From an uncultured Litoreibacter sp. (GTDB lineage Bacteria > Pseudomonadota > Alphaproteobacteria > Rhodobacterales > Rhodobacteraceae): 64,000 nucleotides of DNA. Location: positions 186,001-250,000 of the forward strand of contig CANMWQ010000001.1 in the NCBI GenBank assembly GCA_947501685.1, in the 5' to 3' direction. The position numbers and the translations under genes are program-made. Positions 9,525 to 17,569 of the stretch are shown here, piece by piece. Numbering within the stretch: the first letter of the stretch is position 1; the number at the start of each line of letters is the position of its first letter. The notes below the pieces were generated by a model. It saw only the letters and a program-made list of their open reading frames with translations, did not search any database and was not told the DNA's origin.

Positions 9525-10517
9525 CTAGAAGATCGACTTGAACTCGTCGATATTGCTGGCGTCATAGACAAACGGATCAGCCATCGCGCCTTCGGAATTT
9601 TCGTCCAGCGTCAGCGTGCCCATGCGGCCCATTGGGATTTCTGCACCGGGTCCGGCTTCAACACCGTTCTTGGAAATCTCGTAAGCCAACATTGCAGCAG
9701 AGTAGCCCAGATCGATCGGGTTCCAGATCGCGAAGGATTTGGATGCGCCGGACTCAATCGCACCGGCCATCTCGGAAGGCAGACCCAGACCGGTCACATT
9801 GACCTGACCGACTTTGCCAGCGTCAACCACCGCTTGAGCCGCAGCCACGATACCCACGGAGGTTGGCGCGATGATTGCGTCAAGATCGGGGTTGGACTGC
9901 ATCAGGCCTGTGGCCTCGCGGTAGGATTTATCGGCGAGGTCGTCACCGTAAACGGTGCCAACCACGTTGATGCCGGGATAGTTGCCCATCACCTTGTTCA
10001 TTTCTTCGATCCAGATGTTCTGGTTGGTCGAGGTGGTTGTCGCTGACAGAACCGCCACGTCACCGCCATCGGGCAGGTGGTCTGCGGCCAGCTTGATGAT
10101 CATGTTACCAATCAGAGCGTTGGACGATGGGTTCAGGTGCATCTGACGGCCTTCAGGCGCCACGCCGCTGTCCCAGCTGATCACGGTGATGCCGCGCTGC
10201 ATGGCTTTCTGCAGGGCAGGAACCAAAGCGTCTGTGTCATTCGCAGAAATCGCGATTGCGTCCACGTTCTGCGCGATCAAGGCGTTGATCACTTCGATCT
10301 GCCCTTCGGCGGTGGTGTCCGTGGGGCCGGTGTAGATGATCTCCACGTCGCCAAGCTCAGCAGCGGCTTCCTCGGCACCTTTCGCGGCGGCTTCAAAGAA
10401 GCCGATGCCAAGCGCCTTCACGACGAGCGCGATGCGCACATCTTCCGCCGCAGCGGGCGTGGCAAACATCGTTGCAGCAAGCGCCGCCGATGCCATTACT
10501 TTCTTAAATACACTCAT
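9525..10517 (-). CDS. rhaS: Rhamnose-binding periplasmic protein
   Basis: Periplasmic substrate-binding component of the importer (330 residues, RbsB-type type I fold). It begins with a signal peptide (MSVFKKVMASAALAATMFA, cleavage likely after TPAAA) and continues with VRIALVVKALGIGFFEAAAK. It has two-lobe features such as IISAND-like AISANDTDALVPAL and the hinge segment IAPTSVGIVAAAQAV. The Shine-Dalgarno AAGGGAGG lies 5 bases before the ATG and is the strongest of the operon, as expected for an abundant binding protein. It follows the regulator gene by 36 bases. Confidence 0.92.
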   Translation of the reverse strand: MSVFKKVMASAALAATMFATPAAAEDVRIALVVKALGIGFFEAAAKGAEEAAAELGDVEIIYTGPTDTTAEGQIEVINALIAQNVDAIAISANDTDALVPALQKAMQRGITVISWDSGVAPEGRQMHLNPSSNALIGNMIIKLAADHLPDGGDVAVLSATTTSTNQNIWIEEMNKVMGNYPGINVVGTVYGDDLADKSYREATGLMQSNPDLDAIIAPTSVGIVAAAQAVVDAGKVGQVNVTGLGLPSEMAGAIESGASKSFAIWNPIDLGYSAAMLAYEISKNGVEAGPGAEIPMGRMGTLTLDENSEGAMADPFVYDASNIDEFKSIF

Positions 10518-10553
10518 GGTTTCCTCCCTTAGAGTGGTTGATGTCGGTACGGC

Positions 10554-11357
10554 TTAAGAGGCCGTCCCGCTTTTTTGTGCCGCACTTGTAGGCACGACGA
10601 TGAGGTTGATATCGGCCGCATCCAGCATGGCCGCAGTGCGGTCATCTATGCCGTCATCGGTGATGATGGTGGTGATCTCGGTCAGCGGGCAAAGGACCAG
10701 ACTTGACCGGTTCGCAAATTTCGAGCTGTCGGCCAGCACAACAAGTTCTTCCGCCTGACCGATCAGTTTCTGTTCGGCTTGGATCAGCAACGGATCCTGC
10801 TCCATCAGACCGAGCGGCCCAATCCCCTGCGCGCCCATAAACATGCGCTTGGCGTAGAAGTTACGGGTCACGTCATTGTCGAAAGGCGACAGGATGATGT
10901 TCTGCTCCCGGTAAATCACGCCGCCTGACAGCAGGATGGTGTTATGCGTGTTCTTCAGCAGATGTTCTGCAATCGGGAACGAGTTGGTGAAGACCTGAAG
11001 CTGCCGCGTGGCCAGCGGATGAACCATTTGGAACGTCGTTGTCCCGCCATTGATGATGATCGGCTCATCATCTGCACAAAGCTCTACGGCGGCTGCGGCA
11101 ATCGCCTGTTTCTCGGCAATATGCAGCGTCTCGTTATAGGAAAATGGCCGACCCGCCAGCCCGACAAACGGTTTGGTCGTCATAGCCTCCGCTCCGCCCC
11201 GCACGCGTTTCAACTTCTTGGTTTCGTCGAGCGTATTGATATCGCGGCGTATCGTGGCTTCGGAAGCCCCGGTCAGCGCACATAGATCAGGCACGGTGAC
11301 GACGGAACGATCCTGGACCGCCGATAAGATCACCCGATGTCTGTCAATCTCGTGCAT
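10554..11357 (-). CDS. rhaR: DeoR/GlpR-family transcriptional regulator of the rhamnose locus
   Basis: A 267-residue DeoR-type regulator: N-terminal winged helix-turn-helix (about residues 3-57, with VPDLCALTGASEATIRRDIN and LKRVRGGAEAM) and a C-terminal phosphosugar-sensing domain of the GlpR/ribose-isomerase-like fold (PIIINGGTTTFQM, VLADSSKFANRS). Start taken at MHEIDRHR with GGTGTGGG just upstream. First gene of the minus-strand operon and divergent from rhaD, so it likely binds the repeat-containing 180-base gap between them. The inducer is probably a phosphorylated rhamnose intermediate (inference from family). Whether it represses or activates is not visible. Confidence 0.85.
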   Translation of the reverse strand: MHEIDRHRVILSAVQDRSVVTVPDLCALTGASEATIRRDINTLDETKKLKRVRGGAEAMTTKPFVGLAGRPFSYNETLHIAEKQAIAAAAVELCADDEPIIINGGTTTFQMVHPLATRQLQVFTNSFPIAEHLLKNTHNTILLSGGVIYREQNIILSPFDNDVTRNFYAKRMFMGAQGIGPLGLMEQDPLLIQAEQKLIGQAEELVVLADSSKFANRSSLVLCPLTEITTIITDDGIDDRTAAMLDAADINLIVVPTSAAQKSGTAS

Positions 11358-11407
11358 TCCCACACCCTTGTTGCGTGCCTTTAGCTGGGGTGAGTCGCGA
11401 CAATATG

Positions 11408-11476
11408 TCAATCATTTTTTGTCATAAATAAGCATTCTGCGGTGCAGCATGATTGATAATGATTGTTTGTGATTGA
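11408..11476. promoter_or_regulatory. Repeat cluster in the rhaR/rhaD divergent control region
   Basis: TGATTG occurs at 11450, 11460 and 11470, exactly 10 bases apart, and the inverted copy TCAATCA lies at 11408-11414. The three direct copies would sit on one face of the helix. The position between divergent rhaR and rhaD makes this the natural operator for a DeoR-type regulator, a family that commonly uses multiple short repeats. Regulator identity is inferred. Confidence 0.6.
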
Positions 11477-11533
11477 CTTGAGAGGGGCAACTCGCCAGCT
11501 TGAGGGCAACATATTTTCCCAACGCAGCCGGTC

Positions 11534-13648
11534 ATGGAGACAATGATGCGCGACAGCCAATCCCAGCAACCCCTTGAATTTAAATGGGTAGATGCCGATG
11601 CCAGCAAAATGAGCGAGCCGGAAAAGCTGCTCTACCGCTCCAACCTTCTGGGCTCCGACAAGCGAATCACAAATTATGGAGGGGGCAACACCTCGGCCAA
11701 GGTCACGCAGCCCGACCCCCTGACAGGTAAAGACGTGGAGGTCCTCTGGGTCAAAGGCTCTGGTGGGGATGTGGGTTCCATCAAGATGGACGGGTTTTCG
11801 ACGCTTTACATGGATAAGCTGAACGCGCTGAAGGGCCTCTATAGAGGGGTTGAGTTCGAGGACGAGATGGTCGGCTACCTGCCGCATTGCACCTTCAACC
11901 TGAACCCCCGCGCGGCCTCCATCGACACGCCGCTGCATGCCTATGTGCCTGCGAAACATGTCGACCACATGCACCCTGACGCGATCATCGCCATTGCCGC
12001 CGCAAAAGACAGCAAGGCGCTGACCCAGCAGATTTTCGGCGACACGATCGGTTGGCTGCCCTGGAAAAAGCCGGGCTACGAGTTGGGTCTGTGGCTCTCG
12101 GATTTCTGCGCCAAAAACCCTAACGCAAAAGGCGTGGTCCTTGAAAGCCACGGGCTGTTCACTTGGGATGACGATGCGCGCGAATGCTACAAGCTGACGC
12201 TTGAGATCATCCAAAAGGCGATGGATTGGTTCGAAGAGCAAACTGCTGGGAAAGAGGCGTTCGGCGGTGAAATTCACACAAGCCTGCCCGCGGAAGAACG
12301 CCGCTCCATCGCCGCGCGGCTGATGCCGGCGATCCGGGGCATGGTCTCGGGCCAGCAGCATATGGTAGGGCATTTCACCGACAGCGACACGGTGCTGGAG
12401 TTTGTGAACGCCAAAGACATGGAGCGCCTCGCCGCCCTCGGCACCTCTTGCCCTGATCATTTCCTGCGCACGAAAATCTGCCCGCTGGTCGTCGATTTTG
12501 ACCCCGCCAAGCCGGATGTCGAAGCCACCCTGGCGGGCCTGACAGACGCGGTTGCCGCCTACCGCGAAGGCTACACGGCCTATTACGAGCGCTGCAAACA
12601 TGACGACAGCCCGGCCATTCGCGATCCCAACGCGGTGGTCTATCTGGTGCCGGGCGTCGGCATGATCACCTTTGCGAAAGACAAGGCAACGGCGCGAATC
12701 TCGGGCGAGTTCTACGTCAACGCGATCAACGTCATGCGCGGCGCGGATGCGGTGTCTGAGTATCAGGGCCTGCCCGAACAGGAGGCCTTCGACATCGAAT
12801 ATTGGCTGCTTGAAGAGGCCAAATTGCAGCGCATGCCCAAGCCCAAAGCGCTGGCAGGTCGCGTCGCTTTGGTCACCGGTGGGGCAGGGGGGATCGGCAC
12901 GGCCTCCGCGGAGCGCTACTTGCGCGAAGGGGCTTGTGTTATGCTGGCCGATATTGACGAAGCGGCTTTGGCGGACACGGCGAAAGCGCTGAAAGCGCAA
13001 TATTCTGACGACGTGGTGCGCACGGTGAATATGAACGTCACCGACGAGACCGCCGTTGCCGACGCCTATCTGGACATCTCTGCCGAATTTGGCGGCGTGG
13101 ATATTCTGGTCTCCAACGCAGGCATCGCCAGCTCGGCGCCTGTGACGGAAACCAGCTTGGATCTGTGGAACATGAACATGTCGATCCTGTCGACCGGTTA
13201 TTTCCTTGTCAGCCGCGAGGCCTTCAAGGTGATGCAGGTCCAAAACATGGGCGGCGCGGTGGTGTTCGTGGCGTCCAAGAACGGTCTCGCGGCGAGCCTC
13301 AACGCCTCCGCCTATTGTACCGCGAAAGCGTCTGAAATTCATCTGGCCCGCTGCCTCGCCCTTGAGGGCGCGCCGATTGGCATTCGTGTCAACGTAGTCA
13401 ACCCGGATGCGGTGCTGAAAGGCTCGAAAATCTGGTCGGGTGACTGGCTCAAAGAGCGCGCGGAGACCTATGGCAAAGACAAGGAGGGCCTTGAGGAGCA
13501 CTACCGCGAGCGCTCCATGCTGAAACGATCCGTGCTGCCCGAGGACATCGCCGAAGCTGCGTATTTTCTGGCCTCCGACTTGTCGGCAAAATCCACGGGC
13601 AATATCATCAATGTCGACGCTGGCAACGTCCAGGCATTCACGCGCTAG
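11534..13648 (+). CDS. rhaD: Bifunctional rhamnulose-1-phosphate aldolase / short-chain dehydrogenase
   Basis: A 704-residue fusion. The N-terminal class II aldolase domain (about residues 25-425) has metal-binding His residues in HVDHMHPDAI and an ESHGLFTWDD segment, and would split L-rhamnulose 1-phosphate into DHAP and L-lactaldehyde. The C-terminal short-chain dehydrogenase (about 437-700) has the NAD loop TGGAGGIG, SNAG and the catalytic YxxxK (SAYCTAKAS, Tyr near 593); it would oxidise L-lactaldehyde to L-lactate. This fusion is known in rhizobia and related bacteria. Possible ATGs at 11534, 11543 and 11546 are not resolved by a clear ribosome site. First gene of the divergent rhaDI operon. 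Confidence 0.93.
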   Translation: METMMRDSQSQQPLEFKWVDADASKMSEPEKLLYRSNLLGSDKRITNYGGGNTSAKVTQPDPLTGKDVEVLWVKGSGGDVGSIKMDGFSTLYMDKLNALKGLYRGVEFEDEMVGYLPHCTFNLNPRAASIDTPLHAYVPAKHVDHMHPDAIIAIAAAKDSKALTQQIFGDTIGWLPWKKPGYELGLWLSDFCAKNPNAKGVVLESHGLFTWDDDARECYKLTLEIIQKAMDWFEEQTAGKEAFGGEIHTSLPAEERRSIAARLMPAIRGMVSGQQHMVGHFTDSDTVLEFVNAKDMERLAALGTSCPDHFLRTKICPLVVDFDPAKPDVEATLAGLTDAVAAYREGYTAYYERCKHDDSPAIRDPNAVVYLVPGVGMITFAKDKATARISGEFYVNAINVMRGADAVSEYQGLPEQEAFDIEYWLLEEAKLQRMPKPKALAGRVALVTGGAGGIGTASAERYLREGACVMLADIDEAALADTAKALKAQYSDDVVRTVNMNVTDETAVADAYLDISAEFGGVDILVSNAGIASSAPVTETSLDLWNMNMSILSTGYFLVSREAFKVMQVQNMGGAVVFVASKNGLAASLNASAYCTAKASEIHLARCLALEGAPIGIRVNVVNPDAVLKGSKIWSGDWLKERAETYGKDKEGLEEHYRERSMLKRSVLPEDIAEAAYFLASDLSAKSTGNIINVDAGNVQAFTR

Positions 13649-13659
13649 GGGGCCTGAAC

Positions 13660-14934
13660 ATGATCACCGAACACATTATCAACCAAGACAACGATAAACG
13701 CGTGGCTGCGCTGCATGCGGATTACGACGCGCTGGGCGAGCATCTGGACCGGCGTGGTATCGACATTGCAGTCATCAAAGCGAAGGTCGCCGATTACGGC
13801 GTTGCCGTCCCCAGCTGGGGCGTGGGCACTGGCGGCACGCGTTTTGCGCGCTTTCCCGGCAAAGGCGAGCCGCGTGATGTCTTTGACAAGCTCAGCGATT
13901 GTGGGGTGATCCAGCAGCTGACCCGCGCCACGCCCAGCGTGTCGCTCCATATTCCGTGGGACAACGCCCCGGCGGCAGACTTGAATGCCAAGGCCGAAGA
14001 AGTCGGGCTCAGCTTTGACGCGATGAACTCCAACACGTTCCAAGACCAGGCGGATCAGCCGCATAGCTACCAGTTCGGCTCTCTGTCGCATACGAACGCC
14101 GCCACCCGCACCCAAGCGGTCGAGCACAACATCGCCTGCATCGAGCTGGGCGCTCAGATTGGCTCCAAAGCACTGACAATCTGGGTGGGCGACGGGTCCA
14201 ACTTTCCCGGCCAGACCAATTTCACCAAACAGTTCGAGCGTTATCTGGACGCCGCCCGTCAAGTCTATGACGCGCTGCCAGACGACTGGACGCTGCTCAC
14301 CGAGCACAAGATGTACGAGCCCGCCTTCTATTCCACAGTGGTGCAAGATTGGGGCACCAACCTGCTGATCGCGCAACAGATGGGCGACAAGGCCAAGTGC
14401 TTGGTCGATTTGGGTCACCATGCACCCAACGTAAACATCGAGATGATCGTCGCCCGGCTGACGCAGTTCGGCAAACTTGGCGGCTTCCATTTTAATGACA
14501 GCAAATACGGCGATGACGATCTCGATACCGGCAGCATCAACCCGTACCAGCTGTTTCTGGTGTTCAACGAGCTGGTGGAGGCCGAGGCTGATCCCGACTT
14601 CAACCCGATGCATATGCTGGACCAAAGCCACAATGTGACAGATCCAATTGAAAGCCTGATGGTCTCAGCCATGGAGGTGCAGCGCGCCTATGCGCAGGCC
14701 TTGCTGGTGGACCGCCCGGCCTTGGAAGGTTTTCAGGAGGGCAATGACGCGTTGATGGCCACCGATACGCTGAAGGCCGCTTACCGCACCGATGTTGAGC
14801 CCATCCTCGCCATGGCGCGGCTTGACCAAGGTGCTGCCATTGCGCCCATCCCGGCTTTCCGCGCTTCGGGCTACCGCAAAGCCGTTGCTGATGAGCGCCC
14901 CGAAGTTGTTGGCGCGGGCGGCGGTATCGTCTAG
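13660..14934 (+). CDS. rhaI: L-rhamnose isomerase (RhaI type)
   Basis: Converts L-rhamnose to L-rhamnulose. A 424-residue TIM-barrel isomerase of the xylose-isomerase-like fold, of the RhaI kind rather than E. coli RhaA. It shows HIPWDN, a metal-binding cluster including LLTEHKMYEP, VDLGHHAPN and GGFHFNDSKYGDDD, and Mn/Co-type Asp/Glu/His ligands. It starts 11 bases after rhaD, with a GGGGG stretch as ribosome site, so the two are one transcript. Together with rhaD and rhaK it completes the path from rhamnose to triose phosphate and lactate. Confidence 0.93.
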   Translation: MITEHIINQDNDKRVAALHADYDALGEHLDRRGIDIAVIKAKVADYGVAVPSWGVGTGGTRFARFPGKGEPRDVFDKLSDCGVIQQLTRATPSVSLHIPWDNAPAADLNAKAEEVGLSFDAMNSNTFQDQADQPHSYQFGSLSHTNAATRTQAVEHNIACIELGAQIGSKALTIWVGDGSNFPGQTNFTKQFERYLDAARQVYDALPDDWTLLTEHKMYEPAFYSTVVQDWGTNLLIAQQMGDKAKCLVDLGHHAPNVNIEMIVARLTQFGKLGGFHFNDSKYGDDDLDTGSINPYQLFLVFNELVEAEADPDFNPMHMLDQSHNVTDPIESLMVSAMEVQRAYAQALLVDRPALEGFQEGNDALMATDTLKAAYRTDVEPILAMARLDQGAAIAPIPAFRASGYRKAVADERPEVVGAGGGIV

Positions 14935-14975
14935 CCCCAGTTTTTGACGCTCCTTGGCTTTAGGGCAGGATTTTC

Positions 14976-15012
14976 TGGCGTTGCCGCTGACACTTTGGCG
15001 TTACCGCTGACA
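14976..15012. repeat. 20-bp tandem direct repeat upstream of the Rieske operon
   Basis: TGGCGTTRCCGCTGACA occurs at 14976-14992 and 14996-15012, a period of 20 bases with one G/A difference in the core. A degenerate third start (TGGTGTGGC) follows at 15016, again 20 bases on. Location is about 70-100 bases before the first gene of the Rieske operon. Likely a regulator-binding array; the protein is unknown. Confidence 0.5.
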
Positions 15013-15027
15013 ATCTGGTGTGGCACA

Positions 15028-15058
15028 ACATGCCCAAACATGTAAACTTTGCTTTACA
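15028..15058. promoter_or_regulatory. Two overlapping palindromes before the Rieske operon
   Basis: ACATG-N6-CATGT spans 15028-15043 and TGTAAA-N6-TTTACA spans 15041-15058; they share three bases. They lie 22-52 bases before the ATG at 15080, where an operator overlapping the promoter or start would be expected. No regulator gene belongs to this operon, so the factor is presumably encoded elsewhere. Confidence 0.5.
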
Positions 15059-15079
15059 GGTTAAAGTCAAAGGCGTGCT

Positions 15080-15448
15080 ATGGACCAAGCCGAACTGATT
15101 TTGTTATTCGCCAAAATATGGGGCGGTGTCGGGGCTTTGGTGGCGCTGGCGTTTCTCAGCTTCGGGATCGACCGCCTCGATGAGGACGCCAAAGGGGCCT
15201 ACGTGTTTCGCCCGCTCATCGTCCCGGGAATCCTGCTGATCTGGCCGCTTGTGCTCTGGAGGTGGTACATTCTGGCCGATGGCAAAGACGAATGGGCCAA
15301 ACGCTATAAGCCCAAACGCAATTCCCACAACCTGTTCGCCCTGATCATGCCCGTGCTGATCATAGGCATCATCGCCGCCGGGCTGTCGGTGCGCCAGACA
15401 TGGCCTGTCAATCTGGCCCCCGTTCAATTGACGGAGCCCGGCCAATGA
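15080..15448 (+). CDS. Small membrane protein, first gene of the Rieske operon
   Basis: A 122-residue protein I do not recognise. It has three hydrophobic segments (about residues 8-28, 45-62 and 88-106), with a charged loop FGIDRLDEDAKGAY between the first two and a WAKRYKPKRNSH basic stretch before the third. The W-P-L-V-L-W-R-W motif at the end of the second segment is striking. Its stop overlaps the next start in ATGA, so it is translationally coupled to the ferric-reductase/Rieske protein and is probably a subunit or assembly factor of that complex (inference). AAAGGCG precedes the ATG. Confidence 0.7.
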   Translation: MDQAELILLFAKIWGGVGALVALAFLSFGIDRLDEDAKGAYVFRPLIVPGILLIWPLVLWRWYILADGKDEWAKRYKPKRNSHNLFALIMPVLIIGIIAAGLSVRQTWPVNLAPVQLTEPGQ

Positions 15449-16509
15449 GCGTCAAATACACCCCCGTCCAGTGGAACCTGAATAAATGGGTCTACGACGC
15501 GGTCATGCTGGTGGGCGTCGTTGCCTTCTTGTGGCTGTTCCTCTTTGTCAGCCCGGAGCTGCTGAGCCACGAATTCCCGATCAATCCGCAAGTCCATAAC
15601 GCACGCGCCTTCGGGGCCTGCGCTTTTGTCATGCTGACGGTGATCTTGTGTATCGGCCCGCTTGCCCGGATCGATGAGCGCTTCCTGCCGCTGCTCTACA
15701 ATCGCCGCCATTTCGGGGTGATGACGACTTTTGTGGCGATCACCCATGCCAGCTACATCCTGAATTGGTACTTCGCCTTCTCAAAATCCGACAAGTTCTC
15801 CGCATTGCTCTTTGCCAATACCAGCTACACCCAATTGGCCGGTTTCCCCTTCGAGGCCTTTGGCATCTTCGCGCTTATTTGTCTGGCGGTGCTTGCCGCT
15901 ACCAGCCACGATTTCTGGATGAAGTTCCTGACGCCGCCCGTCTGGAAGCGCCTCCACAGCTTGATTTATTTTGCGTATGCCGCCGTGGTCGCGCATGTCA
16001 GTCTGGGCATTTTGCAAGACCAACAAAACCACGTCTTCACAGTGATCTTCATTGGCGGGGCGCTGGCCGTCGCGGGATTGCATGCCTATGCCGCTTGGCT
16101 GGATTGGCGTGGCGGCGACGAGGTCGGGGCGGAGAGCAATGGCTGGATTGAGATTTGCAGCCCTGAGGACATCAAGAACGGCTTTGCCAAAATCAAGCTC
16201 CTGCCCAATGGCGAGCGCGTTGCGGTGTTCAACCAAGAGGGCAAGCTCAGCGCCATCTCGAATGCCTGTGCCCATCAGAACGGGCCGCTGGGGGAGGGAC
16301 GGGTGATCGACTGTCTCGTGACCTGTCCTTGGCACGGGTTTCAGTATGACGTCACTAATGGCCGCTCCCCCGCGCCTTTCACCGAGACGGTGCCGACGTA
16401 TAATCTACGCCTGACAGATGGCGTCATTCAGGTCGACCCAAAGGCAAACCCGCCGGGCACATTTGTCGAACCTGTCCCGATCCCCGGCTGGCAGGAGGTG
16501 CCCGCATGA
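15445..16509 (+). CDS. Ferric-reductase-like transmembrane protein with C-terminal Rieske [2Fe-2S] domain
   Basis: A 354-residue membrane protein in two parts. Residues about 20-220 form five to six membrane segments with His residues placed to bind b-type haems (VAITHASYIL, then RLHSLIYFAYAAVVAHVS), as in ferric reductase / MsrQ-like domains. Residues about 230-340 form a Rieske domain with CAHQNGPLGEG and CPWHGFQYD, the full CxH...CxxH ligand set. This suggests electron transfer between a soluble donor, the 2Fe-2S cluster and membrane haem or quinone. It overlaps its neighbours by 4 bases on both sides. Electron direction and partner are inference; the downstream Rieske-ThDP enzyme is the obvious candidate. 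Confidence 0.83.
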   Translation: MSVKYTPVQWNLNKWVYDAVMLVGVVAFLWLFLFVSPELLSHEFPINPQVHNARAFGACAFVMLTVILCIGPLARIDERFLPLLYNRRHFGVMTTFVAITHASYILNWYFAFSKSDKFSALLFANTSYTQLAGFPFEAFGIFALICLAVLAATSHDFWMKFLTPPVWKRLHSLIYFAYAAVVAHVSLGILQDQQNHVFTVIFIGGALAVAGLHAYAAWLDWRGGDEVGAESNGWIEICSPEDIKNGFAKIKLLPNGERVAVFNQEGKLSAISNACAHQNGPLGEGRVIDCLVTCPWHGFQYDVTNGRSPAPFTETVPTYNLRLTDGVIQVDPKANPPGTFVEPVPIPGWQEVPA

Positions 16510-17270
16510 GCAATGACGACAAGCCGTTTTTCGTAGGCTACCTCGACGTCCCCGGACCTCTTCGCCGGTTTCTGCTTCTGGCCTGTGTGGCCGTGATCGG
16601 AATTTTTGTGGCAACGGGTTTTCTGATCGGCAGCACGCAGGACGAGCCGCCCGCTTCCGGGTTCCGCTTTGACTATGGCCGCCAGACCGTGACCGGCGTG
16701 ATCGAGCTGACCCCTTACCCGCTGCTGCGGGTCACCCAAGGCAATGACCTGATCAAACCCGGCAAGACGCTGATGCTGACGGGGCAGGGCAAGTTTGGCG
16801 TCGACGCGCGGGCGATGGGGCTGGAGGGCCAGTTGGCCGAAGTCAGCGGCATCATCCTGCAACGCGGCACGATCGACATGATGCAGTTGGCGGGCGGAAG
16901 ACGCGGGCTAAAGATGATTGAGGGCGACGCGCCCGCAATGGAGACGGAGCCGTTGGGCCGCTGGAAAGTGGCCGGAGAGATTTGCGACGGCAAATGTCTG
17001 AACGGTGCGATGCGCCCGGGTCGGGGCTTGGCCCATAAAGCCTGTGCCGCGCTTTGCCTTGTGGGCGACGTGCCACCGGTTTTCGTCTCGACCCAGCTCA
17101 TTGAAGGCTCTGACTTCATGCTCATCACAGGGCCGGATGGCACCAGATTGCCCAAGGCGGCTTATGACTATATCGGGCAGTTCATCACCGCAGAGGGTGA
17201 TTTGGAGCGTCGCGGAGACATGCTGATTTTCAAAATCGACACCGATACGCTTGAGGTGACCGACGAATGA
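16506..17270 (+). CDS. Membrane-anchored protein with a CxxxC...HxxCxxxC motif, unknown function
   Basis: 254 residues, not assigned to a named family. A cytoplasmic N-terminus (MSNDDKPFFVGYLDVPGPLR) is followed by one membrane anchor (about residues 21-42), so the rest is probably periplasmic. Near residues 155-180 lies the compact motif ICDGKCLNGAMRPGRG, then HKACAALC and GDVPPVF; the four Cys and one His look like a metal or cofactor site. The flanks are beta-rich with several small repeated-looking modules. It overlaps both neighbours by 4 bases, so it is made with the haem/Rieske protein; a role as periplasmic electron-transfer or assembly partner is inference. Confidence 0.7.
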   Translation: MSNDDKPFFVGYLDVPGPLRRFLLLACVAVIGIFVATGFLIGSTQDEPPASGFRFDYGRQTVTGVIELTPYPLLRVTQGNDLIKPGKTLMLTGQGKFGVDARAMGLEGQLAEVSGIILQRGTIDMMQLAGGRRGLKMIEGDAPAMETEPLGRWKVAGEICDGKCLNGAMRPGRGLAHKACAALCLVGDVPPVFVSTQLIEGSDFMLITGPDGTRLPKAAYDYIGQFITAEGDLERRGDMLIFKIDTDTLEVTDE

Positions 17271-17569
17271 AACGCGTCTTCCTCCTCCTCCTTGTGGCCC
17301 TGCTGGGGGCGGTCATGCTCTACCTGTCAAGGTTCTGGATGTTTGATCTTTGGTCGCGCCCCGGTCTCTTTGGCTTGCCAGAGCTGCGCCCCAATGGCGG
17401 CCTCTTGGCGCGCTGGTTGCGCGGCACGCCCTTCGCGCCTTTTGAGCTGCTGATCTGGGCCACGGGTGTCTTCATGATCCTCACACTGCTGCAGAAGATT
17501 GTGGATTTCTTCTCTCCCCAACCCGACGTGGACCCAGGACCAGAAAAGGACGATGCGAATGACGGATGA
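17267..17569 (+). CDS. Small two-segment membrane protein of the Rieske operon
   Basis: 100 residues, unrecognised. A hydrophobic N-terminal segment (RVFLLLLVALLGAVMLYL) may be a signal anchor; a second membrane segment spans about residues 62-82 (FELLIWATGVFMILTLL). The tail is polar and acidic (DVDPGPEKDDAND). It overlaps the previous gene by ATGA and the next start by 11 bases. Probably a small subunit of the same membrane complex, judging only from position. Confidence 0.65.
   Translation: MKRVFLLLLVALLGAVMLYLSRFWMFDLWSRPGLFGLPELRPNGGLLARWLRGTPFAPFELLIWATGVFMILTLLQKIVDFFSPQPDVDPGPEKDDANDG

Noticed and set aside
11408-13501. A long open frame on the minus strand opposite rhaD (about 700 codons).
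   Set aside because: It is antisense to a fully recognised fusion enzyme, its His/Arg/Gln-rich translation matches no family, and it has no ribosome site. It arises from the codon bias of high-GC DNA.
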